DNA from: Pantoea sp. Mb-10
Lineage (GTDB): Bacteria; Pseudomonadota; Gammaproteobacteria; Enterobacterales; Enterobacteriaceae
Direction: 5' to 3'
Length of the DNA stretch: 64,000 nucleotides
NCBI RefSeq assembly: GCF_021272205.1
Contig: NZ_JAJSDX010000002.1
Coordinates: forward strand, 434,001 to 498,000
The notes beneath the pieces were generated by a model. It was given only the letters and a program-made list of their open reading frames with translations. It did no database searches and was not told the DNA's origin. Every line of letters starts with the position of its first letter. Position 1 is the stretch's first letter. Shown here one piece after another: positions 1-9,615 of the stretch. A program made the position numbers and the translations under genes.

Positions 1-1191
1 GCAACCGTGCTGCAGGATATGGGGATGAGCAGCTATATCGTCCACCGTCAGGACATTAACCGCCGTGAGCAAAGTACTATCTACTGGGTTAACGTGTCGC
101 TCAGCCTGTGTACGGGCGTCATTATGCTGGCGATCGCCTGGCCGGTGGCGTGGTTTTATCATCTGCCGGAGCTGACCGGGCTGATCATGCTGACCAGCCT
201 GAACTTTTTGGTGCTGGGGCATCTTTCGCAGTATCAAGCGCACTTTATTAAAACCAAGCGTATGGTGCTGCTGGCCAAAATTGAGATGGCAACCAAGCTG
301 TTTGCGTTTGCGTGTACCGTGCTGATGCTCTATTTCACCTCGTTAACGGTGGCAGCCGCGATTCTCGGCCTGTTTATCAACGCGTTCACGCGCATTCTCT
401 GCATGATCTATTTCGGCGAAAAGTCCTGGCGGCCAACGTGGGAATTTGATGGAAAAACCTTCGCTAGCGCGGTACGTTACGGTATTTATCAGCTTGGTTC
501 GCAGACGATAAACCAGCTCCGCACCCAAGCGGATGCGCTGATTGTGGGCAAAGTGATGGGCGCCGAGATGCTGGGCGTGTACTCGCTGGCCAAAGAGTTG
601 ATCTTGCAGCCGCTGAAGCTGGTCTCACCCGTGATCAATCGCCTGGCGCTGCCGCGCTTTGCGGAACAGCAGCATAACCCTGAGCAGCTGCAAAAGCTGT
701 TCCTGAAGGGCACGCTGCTTATCATGCTGTTCAGTAGCGCAATGTATTTGGCTATCGGTATTCTGTCTCCGGTGATTGTGCGTGTGCTGTACGGTGCCTC
801 GCATGAGCAGGTTTATCACCTGATTCCGCTGATGCTGCTGTTTGGCATGCTGCGCCCGATGGGCGGGCTCACCGGTGCCATCTCGCAGGCCAACGGGCGC
901 ACTAATGTGGAGTTTTACTGGAACGTGGTGGCCAGCCTGGTGGTGATTGTGGTGCTCGCCACCACCTTCATCTGGCCGAATGTCCTCTACGTGGCGCTGA
1001 CGCTGTCGATTTCCCAGGTGCTGATTTCCGCCTTTGCGCATCCGTTCTTCATTAAGCCGGTGATCGGCATCCGCTTCATGCCTTACGCGCGTCAGTGGGT
1101 TTCGGTGTCCGTGGTGTTTGTCGGGCTGATGCTGCTGGTGAATCACTTTAATCTGTTTATCATGCCGGAGTGGTTTGCCGGCTGGTTGTAA
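1..1191 (+). CDS. wzx: Wzx-type exopolysaccharide flippase, 5' truncated
   Basis: This reading frame is open from the first base, so the gene is cut by the window edge; the GTG at 7 is not a credible start. About 397 C-terminal residues remain. They are strongly hydrophobic with repeated helix-length segments and resemble the WzxC/AmsL branch of the MOP flippase superfamily, which moves undecaprenyl-linked repeat units across the inner membrane (family knowledge). Full-length members have about 490 residues, so roughly 90-100 are missing. The position directly before galF and galE matches the end of the amylovoran/stewartan-type capsule clusters of Erwinia and Pantoea. The gene ends in a strong terminator at 1201. 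Confidence 0.85.
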   Translation, partial: ATVLQDMGMSSYIVHRQDINRREQSTIYWVNVSLSLCTGVIMLAIAWPVAWFYHLPELTGLIMLTSLNFLVLGHLSQYQAHFIKTKRMVLLAKIEMATKLFAFACTVLMLYFTSLTVAAAILGLFINAFTRILCMIYFGEKSWRPTWEFDGKTFASAVRYGIYQLGSQTINQLRTQADALIVGKVMGAEMLGVYSLAKELILQPLKLVSPVINRLALPRFAEQQHNPEQLQKLFLKGTLLIMLFSSAMYLAIGILSPVIVRVLYGASHEQVYHLIPLMLLFGMLRPMGGLTGAISQANGRTNVEFYWNVVASLVVIVVLATTFIWPNVLYVALTLSISQVLISAFAHPFFIKPVIGIRFMPYARQWVSVSVVFVGLMLLVNHFNLFIMPEWFAGWL

Positions 1192-1200
1192 TGCCTTCCT

Positions 1201-1226
1201 AAGCGGCCTGCGGGCCGCTTTTGCTT
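1201..1226 (+). terminator. Rho-independent terminator of the exopolysaccharide operon
   Basis: Perfect 8-bp stem (AAGCGGCC/GGCCGCTT, 1201-1208 and 1213-1220) with a TGCG loop, followed by a T-rich tract, 9 bases after the wzx stop codon. Confidence 0.85.
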
Positions 1227-1506
1227 TTCCCTGCCGGAATCCCATCACAACAACCTTATTCCCTGCCTCTTTTCTAAAAAAAAGTGGACTCAGTCCCGCT
1301 GGTCCAGTCGGCGCATCGGCGTCCATTTTTCAGCGATTTAGCGGAGAAATTTCACTTAGCGCCGTGGCTTTATAGTGCGAGAATTTCTGAATTTTTTACG
1401 CTGTGACAGAGAGTTAGTGTCGGTTTTTCAGATAAAGATTATACTTGCAACTTCGGCCGATCCGGCATAATCGACCCACGTATTCACTTCATGAAATGGA
1501 CTAAAT
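1227..1506. other. Intergenic region upstream of galF
   Basis: No gene is apparent. A possible sigma-70 promoter lies near its right end: TTGCAA at 1445-1450 and CATAAT at 1466-1471, with a short 15-base spacer. There is no strong Shine-Dalgarno sequence before the galF ATG; the leader ends in ATGGACTAAAT. Confidence 0.5.
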
Positions 1507-2403
1507 ATGACCAAGCTTAAAGCAGTAATCCCGGTTGCGGGTCTCGGTATGCATATGCTCCCAGCGACAAAAGCAATACCGAAAGAGATGCTGCCTATCG
1601 TTGATAAGCCGATGATTCAATACATCGTTGACGAGTGCGTGGCGGCAGGCATCAAGGAGATTGTGCTGGTCACCCATGCTTCCAAAAATGCAGTGGAAAA
1701 CCACTTTGACACCACTTACGAGCTGGAAGCGCTGCTTGAAGCGCGCGTCAAACGCCAGCTGTTGAGCGAAGTGCAGTCTATTTGTCCCCCGGGCGTGACC
1801 ATCATGAACGTGCGTCAGGCCAACCCGCTGGGGCTGGGCCACTCGGTACTGTGCGCACGCCCGATGATCGGTGACAACCCGTTCGTGGTTGTGCTGCCAG
1901 ACGTGCTGCTGGATGACTCCACCGCCGATCACCTGCGCTATAACCTGGCCGCTATGGTGGCGCGCTTTGAAGAAACCGGACGCAGCCAAGTGTTGGCTAA
2001 GCACATGCCGGGCGCCGATCTCTCTGAATATGGTGTGCTGACCACCGAGCAGCCGTTGGAAAATCCGGGCGACATGAGCACCATCACCGATTTCGTGGAA
2101 AAGCCGGATCAAAATCACGCGCTGAACTCAGACCTGACCGCGGTCGGACGCTACGTGCTGTCTGCGGATATCTGGGATGAGCTGGAAAAAACCGAGCCGG
2201 GTGCCTGGGGGCGTATTCAGCTGACCGACGCCATCGCCTCGCTGAGCAAGAAAAAGCCGGTGGACGCGCAGCTGATCACCGGAACCAGCTTTGACTGTGG
2301 CCGTAAAATGGGTTACATGCAGGCATTCGTGTCTTATGGCTTACGCAGCAATGCGCAGGGCCGTGAGTTCCGCGAATCCATTCAAAAAATTCTGGCGAAA
2401 TAA
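1507..2403 (+). CDS. galF: UTP-glucose-1-phosphate uridylyltransferase homologue GalF
   Basis: 298 residues, almost collinear with E. coli GalF (297). The nucleotidyltransferase loop near residues 12-18 reads GLGMHML; catalytically strong GalU proteins have GLGTRML, and the loss of the Arg is the usual signature of GalF. The remaining core ([24 protein letters not shown]) is intact. GalF has weak activity of its own and is thought to modulate UDP-glucose supply for surface polysaccharides (family knowledge). It sits between a capsule flippase gene and galE, its normal place in Erwinia and Pantoea. GalU is the alternative, but the loop argues against it. Confidence 0.95.
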   Translation: MTKLKAVIPVAGLGMHMLPATKAIPKEMLPIVDKPMIQYIVDECVAAGIKEIVLVTHASKNAVENHFDTTYELEALLEARVKRQLLSEVQSICPPGVTIMNVRQANPLGLGHSVLCARPMIGDNPFVVVLPDVLLDDSTADHLRYNLAAMVARFEETGRSQVLAKHMPGADLSEYGVLTTEQPLENPGDMSTITDFVEKPDQNHALNSDLTAVGRYVLSADIWDELEKTEPGAWGRIQLTDAIASLSKKKPVDAQLITGTSFDCGRKMGYMQAFVSYGLRSNAQGREFRESIQKILAK

Positions 2404-2444
2404 TATTTCGTGCCGCGCCCGCGGCGCGGTTTAAAGGAGTATAC

Positions 2445-3458
2445 ATGGCTATTTTGGTAACGGGCGGAGCCGGGTACATCGGTTCTCATACGGTGCTGGC
2501 GCTGCTTGAGCGCGGCGACGACGTTGTTGTCCTCGATAACCTTTGTAATGCGTCGCGCGAAGCTATCCGTCGTGTTGAGAAGCTGGCAGGAAAAAAAGCG
2601 GTGTTTATCGAAGGGGATATCCGCGATCGCGCCTGCCTGCGCGACCTGTTTGCTGCGAATGACATCAGTGCCGTGATTCACTTTGCCGCGCTGAAAGCGG
2701 TGGGAGAGTCAACCCGCATGCCGCTGGAATACTATGAAAACAACGTTGCGGGTACGGTCGTTCTGTTGGAAGAGATGCGCGCGGCGGGCGTCTGGAACTT
2801 CATTTTCAGCTCCTCGGCTACCGTTTACGGCGCCGATGCGCCCGTGCCGTATGTGGAAACCACACCGATTGGTGGCACCACTAGCCCTTATGGCACCTCT
2901 AAGCTGATGATCGAATTTGTCATGCGCGATTTCGCCAAAGCCGAGCCGAAATTCAAGGCGATTGCGCTGCGCTATTTCAACCCGGTTGGCGCGCACGAAT
3001 CGGGTGAGATTGGAGAAGATCCCTCAGGCATCCCGAACAACCTGCTGCCGTACATCGCGCAGGTGGCCATTGGCCGTCTTGAAAAGCTGGGTGTGTTTGG
3101 CGGCGATTATGATACGCCGGACGGTACCTGCCTGCGTGATTACATCCATGTGGTTGACCTGGCAGAAGGGCATCTCAAAGCGCTGGATCATCTGGACAAG
3201 GTTGAGGGCTACACCGCCTTTAATTTGGGGGGCGGTAAAGGCTTCTCGGTGCTGGAAATGATTAAAGCATTCGAAAAAGCGTCCGGCAAGACCATTCCCT
3301 TCGAGATCAAACCACGCCGTGATGGCGACCTGCCAGCCTTCTGGGCGGATGCGACCCTCGCCAATCAGGCGCTGGACTGGCGCGTTACGCGCGGCATCGA
3401 TGCCATGATGCGCGATACCTGGAACTGGCAGTCGAAGAACCCCAATGGCTTCAATTAA
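2445..3458 (+). CDS. galE: UDP-glucose 4-epimerase
   Basis: 337 residues, the normal length for GalE. An N-terminal Rossmann motif GGAGYIG (residues 7-13) binds NAD; the extended-SDR catalytic set is visible as the SSSATVYG stretch (about 122-129) and Y149-xxx-K153 in SPYGTSK. It interconverts UDP-glucose and UDP-galactose in the cytosol, supplying galactose to exopolysaccharide. The start at 2445 is preceded by AAAGGAG. It follows galF by 41 bases and is probably co-transcribed with it. A terminator follows at 3487. Confidence 0.95.
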   Translation: MAILVTGGAGYIGSHTVLALLERGDDVVVLDNLCNASREAIRRVEKLAGKKAVFIEGDIRDRACLRDLFAANDISAVIHFAALKAVGESTRMPLEYYENNVAGTVVLLEEMRAAGVWNFIFSSSATVYGADAPVPYVETTPIGGTTSPYGTSKLMIEFVMRDFAKAEPKFKAIALRYFNPVGAHESGEIGEDPSGIPNNLLPYIAQVAIGRLEKLGVFGGDYDTPDGTCLRDYIHVVDLAEGHLKALDHLDKVEGYTAFNLGGGKGFSVLEMIKAFEKASGKTIPFEIKPRRDGDLPAFWADATLANQALDWRVTRGIDAMMRDTWNWQSKNPNGFN

Positions 3459-3486
3459 CCTCAGCGCTTAATTAAGCGGCACAGTG

Positions 3487-3513
3487 AGGCGGGCAGCAGG
3501 CCCGCCTTTTTTA
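3487..3513 (+). terminator. Rho-independent terminator after galE
   Basis: 8-bp perfect stem AGGCGGGC/GCCCGCCT (3487-3494 and 3500-3507), 5-base loop, then a run of T. Confidence 0.85.
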
Positions 3514-3904
3514 TTGTCTTCTCCCGCCCGTGTTCTTTTCGTCACTTTCTGATTGCAGCCATCAGGCGCAAGGTGAACGATATCCCCGTGCACTTACGCA
3601 CAATTGGTTAATAATTGAACCATCACTTAAAGGTATAGGCCATTTTGTTCGTGTTCATTAAACCGCAGTGGTAAAATTCCTGATCTGAAATAATCCATCC
3701 TTTTTAATTGATTTTACAGAATTACAGAGTTTCATACATATAGTGCAGCGCTCTGGGAAAACGCACTATGCTTAGGGACCGTTTTTTACCTATCAGCACG
3801 CTGGGAGCTGCAACCCAAGGGCGGTAGCATTGTCTATTGTCAGTCGATATTTACTTAAGCGGGTCGGGATGGCTCGACCGCAATGTCAGGAATAGCCCAA
3901 CGTC
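3514..3904. other. Intergenic promoter and leader region of the O-antigen operon
   Basis: About 390 bases without a gene. It is AT-rich to about 3770 and then carries the JUMPstart/ops element (3794-3832). A TATGCT hexamer at 3767-3772 could be a -10 box, but no convincing -35 was found. Confidence 0.6.
3794..3832 (+). promoter_or_regulatory. JUMPstart element with ops site (RfaH recruitment)
   Basis: A 39-base match in length and layout to the enterobacterial JUMPstart sequence, ending in the ops core GGCGGTAG at 3820-3827 followed by CAT. In enteric bacteria ops in the transcribed leader pauses RNA polymerase and recruits the antiterminator RfaH, which allows transcription of long surface-polysaccharide operons (established). 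Here it lies about 75 bases before rmlB and implies one RfaH-dependent transcript of up to 13 kb running to 17201. No rfaH gene is in the window. Confidence 0.88.
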
Positions 3905-4984
3905 ATGAAGATTTTAATTACTGGTGGTGCAGGTTTTATCGGTTCGGCTGTGGTTCGTCATGTGATCCAGAACACCCAAGATGAAGTGATCAACCTGGAT
4001 AAACTGACTTATGCGGGCAACCTGGAATCGCTGAAAATGGTTAGCGATAATCCGCGTTACACGTTCTGCCATGCTGATATCTGTGACGGTATCGCGGTTG
4101 CGAAAGCGCTCGATGAACATCAGCCGGATGTGATTATGCACCTTGCGGCGGAGAGCCATGTCGACCGCTCCATCACCGGGCCCGCCGAGTTCGTGCAAAC
4201 CAACGTGGTTGGCACATACGCGCTGCTGGAAGCCAGCCGCCAGTATTGGATGAATCTGCCCGAAGCGCGCAAAAGTGCGTTCCGCTTCCACCACATTTCT
4301 ACCGATGAGGTTTACGGCGATTTGCCGCACCCTGACGAGATGACCGGTGAGCTGCCGTTGTTCACCGAATCCACGCCTTATGCACCAAGCAGCCCTTACT
4401 CGTCTACCAAAGCCGCCAGCGATCATCTGGTGCGGGCTTGGGGCCGGACTTATGGCCTGCCTGTTGTCGTGACAAATTGCTCAAACAACTACGGTCCTTT
4501 CCACTTCCCGGAAAAACTGATTCCGCTGATCATTAGCAACGCCCTCGAAGGCAAGCCGCTGCCGATTTATGGTAAAGGCGACCAGATTCGCGACTGGCTT
4601 TACGTCGAAGATCACGCACGTGCGCTTTATCTTGTGGCCACCCAAGCAAAAACCGGCACCACCTATAACATCGGTGGACATAACGAGAAGCAAAACCTGG
4701 AAGTGGTGCACAAAGTGTGTGAGCTGCTGGATGAACTGCGTCCAAAAGACACCCCTTATGCGCAGCAAATTACCTACGTGGCCGATCGTCCTGGCCACGA
4801 TCGCCGCTATGCCATTGACGCCTCAAAAATTGAGCGCGAACTGGGGTGGAAACCACAGGAAAGCTTTGAAACCGGCCTGCGTAAAACCGTGCAGTGGTAT
4901 TTGGATAATCAGGAGTGGGTCGAGCACGTGAAAAGCGGTGCCTATCAGAACTGGATCGAACAAAACTACGAGAAGCGTAGCTAA
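3905..4984 (+). CDS. rmlB: dTDP-glucose 4,6-dehydratase
   Basis: 359 residues, the usual length. NAD-binding GGAGFIG at residues 7-13, active-site T133-D134-E135 in STDEVYGD, and Y165-xxx-K169 in SPYSSTKA are all present, so the enzyme should be active. It converts dTDP-glucose to dTDP-4-keto-6-deoxyglucose, the branch-point intermediate for dTDP-L-rhamnose and also for the 3-amino-sugar made by the island at 36171-39151. First gene after the ops leader; its TAA stop overlaps the rmlD ATG by one base. Confidence 0.97.
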   Translation: MKILITGGAGFIGSAVVRHVIQNTQDEVINLDKLTYAGNLESLKMVSDNPRYTFCHADICDGIAVAKALDEHQPDVIMHLAAESHVDRSITGPAEFVQTNVVGTYALLEASRQYWMNLPEARKSAFRFHHISTDEVYGDLPHPDEMTGELPLFTESTPYAPSSPYSSTKAASDHLVRAWGRTYGLPVVVTNCSNNYGPFHFPEKLIPLIISNALEGKPLPIYGKGDQIRDWLYVEDHARALYLVATQAKTGTTYNIGGHNEKQNLEVVHKVCELLDELRPKDTPYAQQITYVADRPGHDRRYAIDASKIERELGWKPQESFETGLRKTVQWYLDNQEWVEHVKSGAYQNWIEQNYEKRS

Positions 4985-5871
4985 TGAAAATTCTGCTGTT
5001 GGGTAAAAACGGGCAGGTCGGCTGGGAACTGCAGCGTGCACTGGCGCCGTTAGGCGAAGTGATCGCGCTGGATCGCCATTCAAAAACGCATTGTGGCGAT
5101 CTCAGCAATCCGGAGGGGATCGCGAAAACCGTGCGCGATACCCAGCCTGACGTGATTGTGAATGCCGCGGCGTATACGGCGGTGGATAAAGCCGAAAGCG
5201 ACAGTGAGAATGCCGCGTTAATCAACGTAACGAGCGTGGACGCGCTGGCGCGCGCGGCACACAGCGTCAATGCGCTGTTAGTGCATTACTCTACGGATTA
5301 CGTGTTCGATGGCAGCGGCGACCGCCCCTGGAAAGAAGACGACGCCACGGCACCGCTGAACGCCTACGGCAAAACCAAACTGCAAGGTGAAGAGGCCATT
5401 GTTGCCAATACCGCTAACTTCTTGATTTTGCGTACCAGTTGGGTTTATGCGGCCAAAGGCAATAATTTTGCGAAAACCATGATTCGTTTGGCACAGGAGC
5501 GCGAAACGCTCTCTGTGATCAACGACCAATTTGGAGCGCCCACCGGCGCCGAGCTCATTGCCGACAGTACCGTTCACGCGATTAAAGCGACATTGAGCCA
5601 GCCTGAAAAAGCGGGTATTTACCACCTGATTGCCTCAGGGGAAACGACATGGCATGCCTACGCGTCGTTGGTGATCGATTACGTGCGGCAAAAAGGGATT
5701 CCGCTAAAGGTATCGGCGATCAACACGGTGGAAACCGCCGCGTTTCCCACGCCGGCTAAGCGCCCGCACAACTCGCGACTTAACACAGAAAAATTTACGA
5801 CTGCATTTGACCTGACGCTACCAGAGTGGCAGCAAGGCGTGGTTCGTATGCTGGATGAACTCTACAGCTGA
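4984..5871 (+). CDS. rmlD: dTDP-4-dehydrorhamnose reductase
   Basis: 295 residues. NADPH-binding GKNGQVG at residues 7-13, T104-D105 in YSTDYVFDG, and Y128-xxx-K132 in NAYGKTK form the SDR catalytic set. It performs the last step to dTDP-L-rhamnose, after RmlC. Start and rmlB stop share one base (TAATG), which suggests translational coupling. The order B-D-A-C is the common enterobacterial one. Confidence 0.97.
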   Translation: MKILLLGKNGQVGWELQRALAPLGEVIALDRHSKTHCGDLSNPEGIAKTVRDTQPDVIVNAAAYTAVDKAESDSENAALINVTSVDALARAAHSVNALLVHYSTDYVFDGSGDRPWKEDDATAPLNAYGKTKLQGEEAIVANTANFLILRTSWVYAAKGNNFAKTMIRLAQERETLSVINDQFGAPTGAELIADSTVHAIKATLSQPEKAGIYHLIASGETTWHAYASLVIDYVRQKGIPLKVSAINTVETAAFPTPAKRPHNSRLNTEKFTTAFDLTLPEWQQGVVRMLDELYS

Positions 5872-5912
5872 GCGGTGCTCGCTTGGAAACTGAATAGATA
5901 AAGGAAATAGCG

Positions 5913-6794
5913 ATGAAAAGTAAAAAAGGAATCATTCTTGCAGGTGGCTCAGGCACGCGCCTCTACCCGGTGACCATGGCGGTGAGTAAGCAGCTTCTGC
6001 CTATTTATGACAAGCCAATGATCTACTATCCGCTGAGCACCCTGATGCTGGCCGGTATTCGTGAGATCCTGATTATCAGTACGCCGCAGGATACGCCACG
6101 TTTTGAAAGTCTGCTGGGTGACGGTTCGCAGTGGGGCTTGTCGATTCAATATAAAGTGCAGGAGAGTCCGGACGGGCTGGCGCAGGCATTTATCCTCGGT
6201 GAAGAGTTTGTGGGCAACGATAACTGCGCATTGATCTTAGGCGACAACATTTTTTACGGTCACGATCTGCATAAACAGCTGGAAGAAGCCTCGGATAAAC
6301 CGAGCGGGGCAACCGTATTCGCCTATCATGTTCACGATCCAGAGCGTTACGGCGTTGTGGAGTTCGACAGCAGCGGCAAAGCCATTTCACTGGTTGAAAA
6401 GCCAACCGAGCCGAAAAGTAATTATGCGGTCACCGGCCTCTATTTCTACGACAACAGCGTGGTAGAAATGGCAAAAAATCTCAAACCCTCTCCGCGCGGC
6501 GAGCTGGAAATCACCGACATTAATAACCTCTATCTGGAGAAGGGTGAGCTGTCCGTTTCAATCATGGGCCGCGGCCACGCCTGGCTCGATACCGGCACGC
6601 ATCAGAGCCTCAACGAGGCAAATAACTTTATCCAGACGATTGAAACCCGTCAGGGCCTGAAAGTGGCCTGCCCGGAAGAGATTGCCTATCGTATGGGCTT
6701 TATTGACGCGGAAAAGCTCAAAGAGCTGGCGCAGCCGTTGTTGAAAAATGATTACGGTAAATATCTGATGGCGCTTTATAACGGAAAAATTTGA
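5913..6794 (+). CDS. rmlA: glucose-1-phosphate thymidylyltransferase
   Basis: 293 residues, collinear with enterobacterial RmlA. The nucleotidyltransferase signature GGSGTRLYP (residues 11-19) with R16, and K26 in VSKQLLP, are intact, as is GDNIFYG further in. It makes dTDP-glucose from dTTP and glucose-1-phosphate, the first step for both dTDP-rhamnose and the dTDP-amino sugar of the remote decoration island. The start is preceded by AAAGGAAATAGCG. It is 41 bases after rmlD, and its TGA overlaps the rmlC ATG. Confidence 0.97.
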   Translation: MKSKKGIILAGGSGTRLYPVTMAVSKQLLPIYDKPMIYYPLSTLMLAGIREILIISTPQDTPRFESLLGDGSQWGLSIQYKVQESPDGLAQAFILGEEFVGNDNCALILGDNIFYGHDLHKQLEEASDKPSGATVFAYHVHDPERYGVVEFDSSGKAISLVEKPTEPKSNYAVTGLYFYDNSVVEMAKNLKPSPRGELEITDINNLYLEKGELSVSIMGRGHAWLDTGTHQSLNEANNFIQTIETRQGLKVACPEEIAYRMGFIDAEKLKELAQPLLKNDYGKYLMALYNGKI

Positions 6795-7327
6795 TGAAGA
6801 TTATTGAAACCGAGATTCCAGACGTCAAAATCATTGAGCCGAAAGTGTTTGGCGACGAAAGGGGCTTTTTCCTCGAGACGTTTCAGAAAGAACGTTACCT
6901 GGAAGTGCTGAATATCGAGGGTGATTTCGTACAGGACAATCACTCGCGCTCTGCCAAAGGCGTACTGCGTGGTCTGCATTTCCAGCGTGATAATCCGCAA
7001 GGTAAGCTTGTTCGCGTAGTAAGAGGGGAAGTCTTCGATGTTGCGGTAGATATTCGTCCTGAATCGCCAACCTTTAAACAGTGGGTTGGCGTGATCTTAT
7101 CAGAAGAAAACAAAACCCAATTCTGGATCCCGCCTGGATTGGCGCACGGCTTCGTAGTGCTATCAGACTTTGCGGATTTTGAATATAAATGTACCAATTA
7201 CTACGATCCAAGCAGTGAAGGTTGTTTATTGTGGAACGATCCTGAGGTTGGCATTAAATGGCCTGTTGAATCACCCCTGTTATCCGTTAAAGATCAGCAG
7301 GGTAAGAAACTTTCTCAGCTCGTTTAG
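6794..7327 (+). CDS. rmlC: dTDP-4-dehydrorhamnose 3,5-epimerase
   Basis: 177 residues from the ATG at 6794, which overlaps the rmlA stop (TGATG); a TTG three bases upstream is also possible but less likely. It is a cupin-fold epimerase with the conserved GVLRGLHFQ segment (catalytic His62) and FDVAVDIR and WIPPGLAHGF motifs. It epimerises C3 and C5 of dTDP-4-keto-6-deoxyglucose. Base composition begins to shift towards AT near its 3' end, marking the border between the conserved rml block and the strain-variable part of the locus. Confidence 0.97.
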   Translation: MKIIETEIPDVKIIEPKVFGDERGFFLETFQKERYLEVLNIEGDFVQDNHSRSAKGVLRGLHFQRDNPQGKLVRVVRGEVFDVAVDIRPESPTFKQWVGVILSEENKTQFWIPPGLAHGFVVLSDFADFEYKCTNYYDPSSEGCLLWNDPEVGIKWPVESPLLSVKDQQGKKLSQLV

Positions 7328-7412
7328 TCTTGACTTTAACCGCCTTAAATATATTCGCTATTCATAAGCATAGATTTAGGGCGCAAGTAGCCGTTACATT
7401 AATGGATTCATT

Positions 7413-8246
7413 ATGAACCCGCACTCAGTAAAATCTACATCGATTATCGTTTTGTTAAGAAGTATCATTGCAAACCGACATTTAATTTATCAGATGACAA
7501 AGCGCGAGATTACAGGGCGATATCGTGGCTCATTTATGGGAGTACTGTGGTCTTTTATTAATCCTATTCTAATGTTAACGGTTTACACATTTGTTTTTTC
7601 GGTAGTATTTAAAGCACGCTGGGGAACCGGTGCAGTAAGCGAGTCGAAGTCGGATTTCGCCATAATTTTATTTGTAGGGTTAATAGTTCATACGTTGTTT
7701 GCTGAAACGCTAATGCGCGCACCAACGCTAATCTTAGGGAATGTGAACTATGTTAAGAAAGTCATATTTCCGCTCGAAATACTATCGGTAACAAGCATTG
7801 CTTCAGTTTTATTTCACTCTGTAATCAGTTTGATTGTTTTATTGAGCGCGTTTTTTATTTTTAATGGCTTTATTCATTGGACAGTAATTTTTATCCCGCT
7901 GGTGTTCTTCCCTTTAATAATAGTTTCTGTCGGACTGTCATGGTTTCTTTCTTCACTTGGCGTGTTCATCCGGGATGTAGGACAAACCATAGCGATTCTC
8001 ACTATGATCTTAATGTTTCTTTCGCCAATATTTTATCCAGTCAGTGCGCTGCCTGAAAAATTTCAGCATGTGATTATGCTAAATCCGCTAACATTCATTA
8101 TTGAGCAGTCAAGAAATGTTATTATCTGGGGAAAACTGCCTGATTTTATAGGTTTAGCACTCTACTCAATTGCTGCCCTGTGTTTAATGTGGCTATGTTT
8201 CTTTTGGTTCCAGAAAACAAGAAAGGGCTTTGCCGATGTCCTTTAA
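7413..8246 (+). CDS. wzm: O-antigen ABC transporter permease (Wzm)
   Basis: 277 residues with about six hydrophobic helices and the ABC-2 permease look of Wzm/KpsM/RfbD proteins; the amphipathic segment TKREITGRYRGSFMGVLWSF (about residues 29-48) is typical of the family. Together with Wzt it would export a complete undecaprenyl-linked polysaccharide across the inner membrane. It overlaps wzt by 11 bases, as expected for a coupled pair. Codon use is AT-rich and no strong ribosome-binding site precedes the ATG. Family assignment is firm; the substrate is inferred from the locus. Confidence 0.93.
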   Translation: MNPHSVKSTSIIVLLRSIIANRHLIYQMTKREITGRYRGSFMGVLWSFINPILMLTVYTFVFSVVFKARWGTGAVSESKSDFAIILFVGLIVHTLFAETLMRAPTLILGNVNYVKKVIFPLEILSVTSIASVLFHSVISLIVLLSAFFIFNGFIHWTVIFIPLVFFPLIIVSVGLSWFLSSLGVFIRDVGQTIAILTMILMFLSPIFYPVSALPEKFQHVIMLNPLTFIIEQSRNVIIWGKLPDFIGLALYSIAALCLMWLCFFWFQKTRKGFADVL

Positions 8247-9615
8247 AGATAATGCAATAGAAGTTAGTGGCGTCAGTAAGTGTTTTAAAGTATACGAAAA
8301 TCCGACGCAAAGACTTAAACAATTTCTTTTCCCGCGTATCGATAATGCCTTGGGCCGAGAAGCGCGTATCTACCATAATGATTTCTGGGCATTACGCGAT
8401 ATTTCCTTCGAGCTGCCTCGTGGTCAAACCATGGGGATAGTGGGACGAAACGGTTCAGGTAAATCTACATTACTCCAAATTATTGCGGGCACATTAAGCC
8501 CAAGCAGTGGTGAGATCAATGTCAGTGGAAGAGTCGCGGCACTGCTCGAACTGGGCGCGGGTTTTAACAATGATTTTACGGGCAGAGAAAACGTTTACCT
8601 TAATGCATCTTTGCTAGGGCTGACAAAAGAAGAAACTGACAACAAACTTGATGATATTCTCTCATTTGCAGATATTGGCCACTTCATTGACTCCCCAGTA
8701 AGGGCTTATTCAAGCGGAATGCTGGTTCGCTTGGCATTCGCCGTGCAGGCCCAAATCGATCCAGAAATCCTCATTGTTGATGAAGCACTTGCTGTCGGTG
8801 ATGCAAAATTCCAAGCCAAATGTTTTGCTCGACTTAAAAAATTGAAAGAGAATGGCGCTTCAATTTTATTTGTATCTCATGCGACGGAACAAATCGTTAC
8901 GCATTGTGATAGCGCTATTTTACTTAATAGCGGAGTCGCACAGGCGATTGGAAAGCCAAAAGATATTGTAAATCAATATCTAGACATTCTATTTGGTAAG
9001 AAAAGTGGAAACAATGCTGAAAGAAAAATCGTTGACACACAAATAGAAGAAGCGTCTAAAGGCGAGTTAGAACGTCTAGATCGAGAAATCCAAAGTAAAG
9101 CTGAGACGAGCAGATACAGTAAATTACTCGGCGGAAAATTCGAGGAAAGACCAAACTACAGTCCAAATGAATATCGTTGGGGCGATGAAGCCGCATTAAT
9201 CAAAGATTTTTACATTGAACAGGGCGAGAGAGCGTATCCCTCAACGCTTGAACCCAATCAAGAATTTAATATAGCGTTTAGAATTAAGTTTATTAGTAAA
9301 GTATTCCGTCCAATTTTTGGTTTTGCAATTAAAACAAAAGATGGCGTGACAATTTACAATACAAACTCAGAATGGCAATCAGTTGAGATCACCGACGAAG
9401 GGAAAGAAGGTTCCGAGTTAATTATATCATTCAAAGTTGATAATATATTATTCGAAGGCGACTACTTTATATCAGTGGGTGTTGCTAGCAGTAATACCCT
9501 TGGTGAAATTATCCCTCACGATCGTCGTTATGACTCAATTCATATTACAACAGGACCTGTTGCAAAATTCACAGGGCTGGCTGATCTAAATGCGAGAATA
9601 AAAGTTGAATACTAA
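8236..9615 (+). CDS. wzt: O-antigen ABC transporter ATPase with C-terminal glycan-binding domain (Wzt)
   Basis: 459 residues from the ATG at 8236; a TTG at 8230 is an alternative. The N-terminal half is an ABC ATPase: Walker A GRNGSGKST (about 72-80), signature region AYSSGM in the degenerate form usual for Wzt, Walker B ILIVDEALAVGD, and H-loop VSHA. Residues from about 300 to the end form a beta-rich domain matching the Wzt C-terminal carbohydrate-binding module. In E. coli O9a that module recognises the methylated end of the finished chain (established). A methyltransferase domain is encoded by the next gene, so the same recognition is likely here (inference). Confidence 0.93.
   Translation: MSFKDNAIEVSGVSKCFKVYENPTQRLKQFLFPRIDNALGREARIYHNDFWALRDISFELPRGQTMGIVGRNGSGKSTLLQIIAGTLSPSSGEINVSGRVAALLELGAGFNNDFTGRENVYLNASLLGLTKEETDNKLDDILSFADIGHFIDSPVRAYSSGMLVRLAFAVQAQIDPEILIVDEALAVGDAKFQAKCFARLKKLKENGASILFVSHATEQIVTHCDSAILLNSGVAQAIGKPKDIVNQYLDILFGKKSGNNAERKIVDTQIEEASKGELERLDREIQSKAETSRYSKLLGGKFEERPNYSPNEYRWGDEAALIKDFYIEQGERAYPSTLEPNQEFNIAFRIKFISKVFRPIFGFAIKTKDGVTIYNTNSEWQSVEITDEGKEGSELIISFKVDNILFEGDYFISVGVASSNTLGEIIPHDRRYDSIHITTGPVAKFTGLADLNARIKVEY

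Noticed and set aside
625..1326. Long leftward frame opposite wzx
   Set aside because: His/Arg/Gln-rich antisense shadow of a real membrane-protein gene; no start signal or family.
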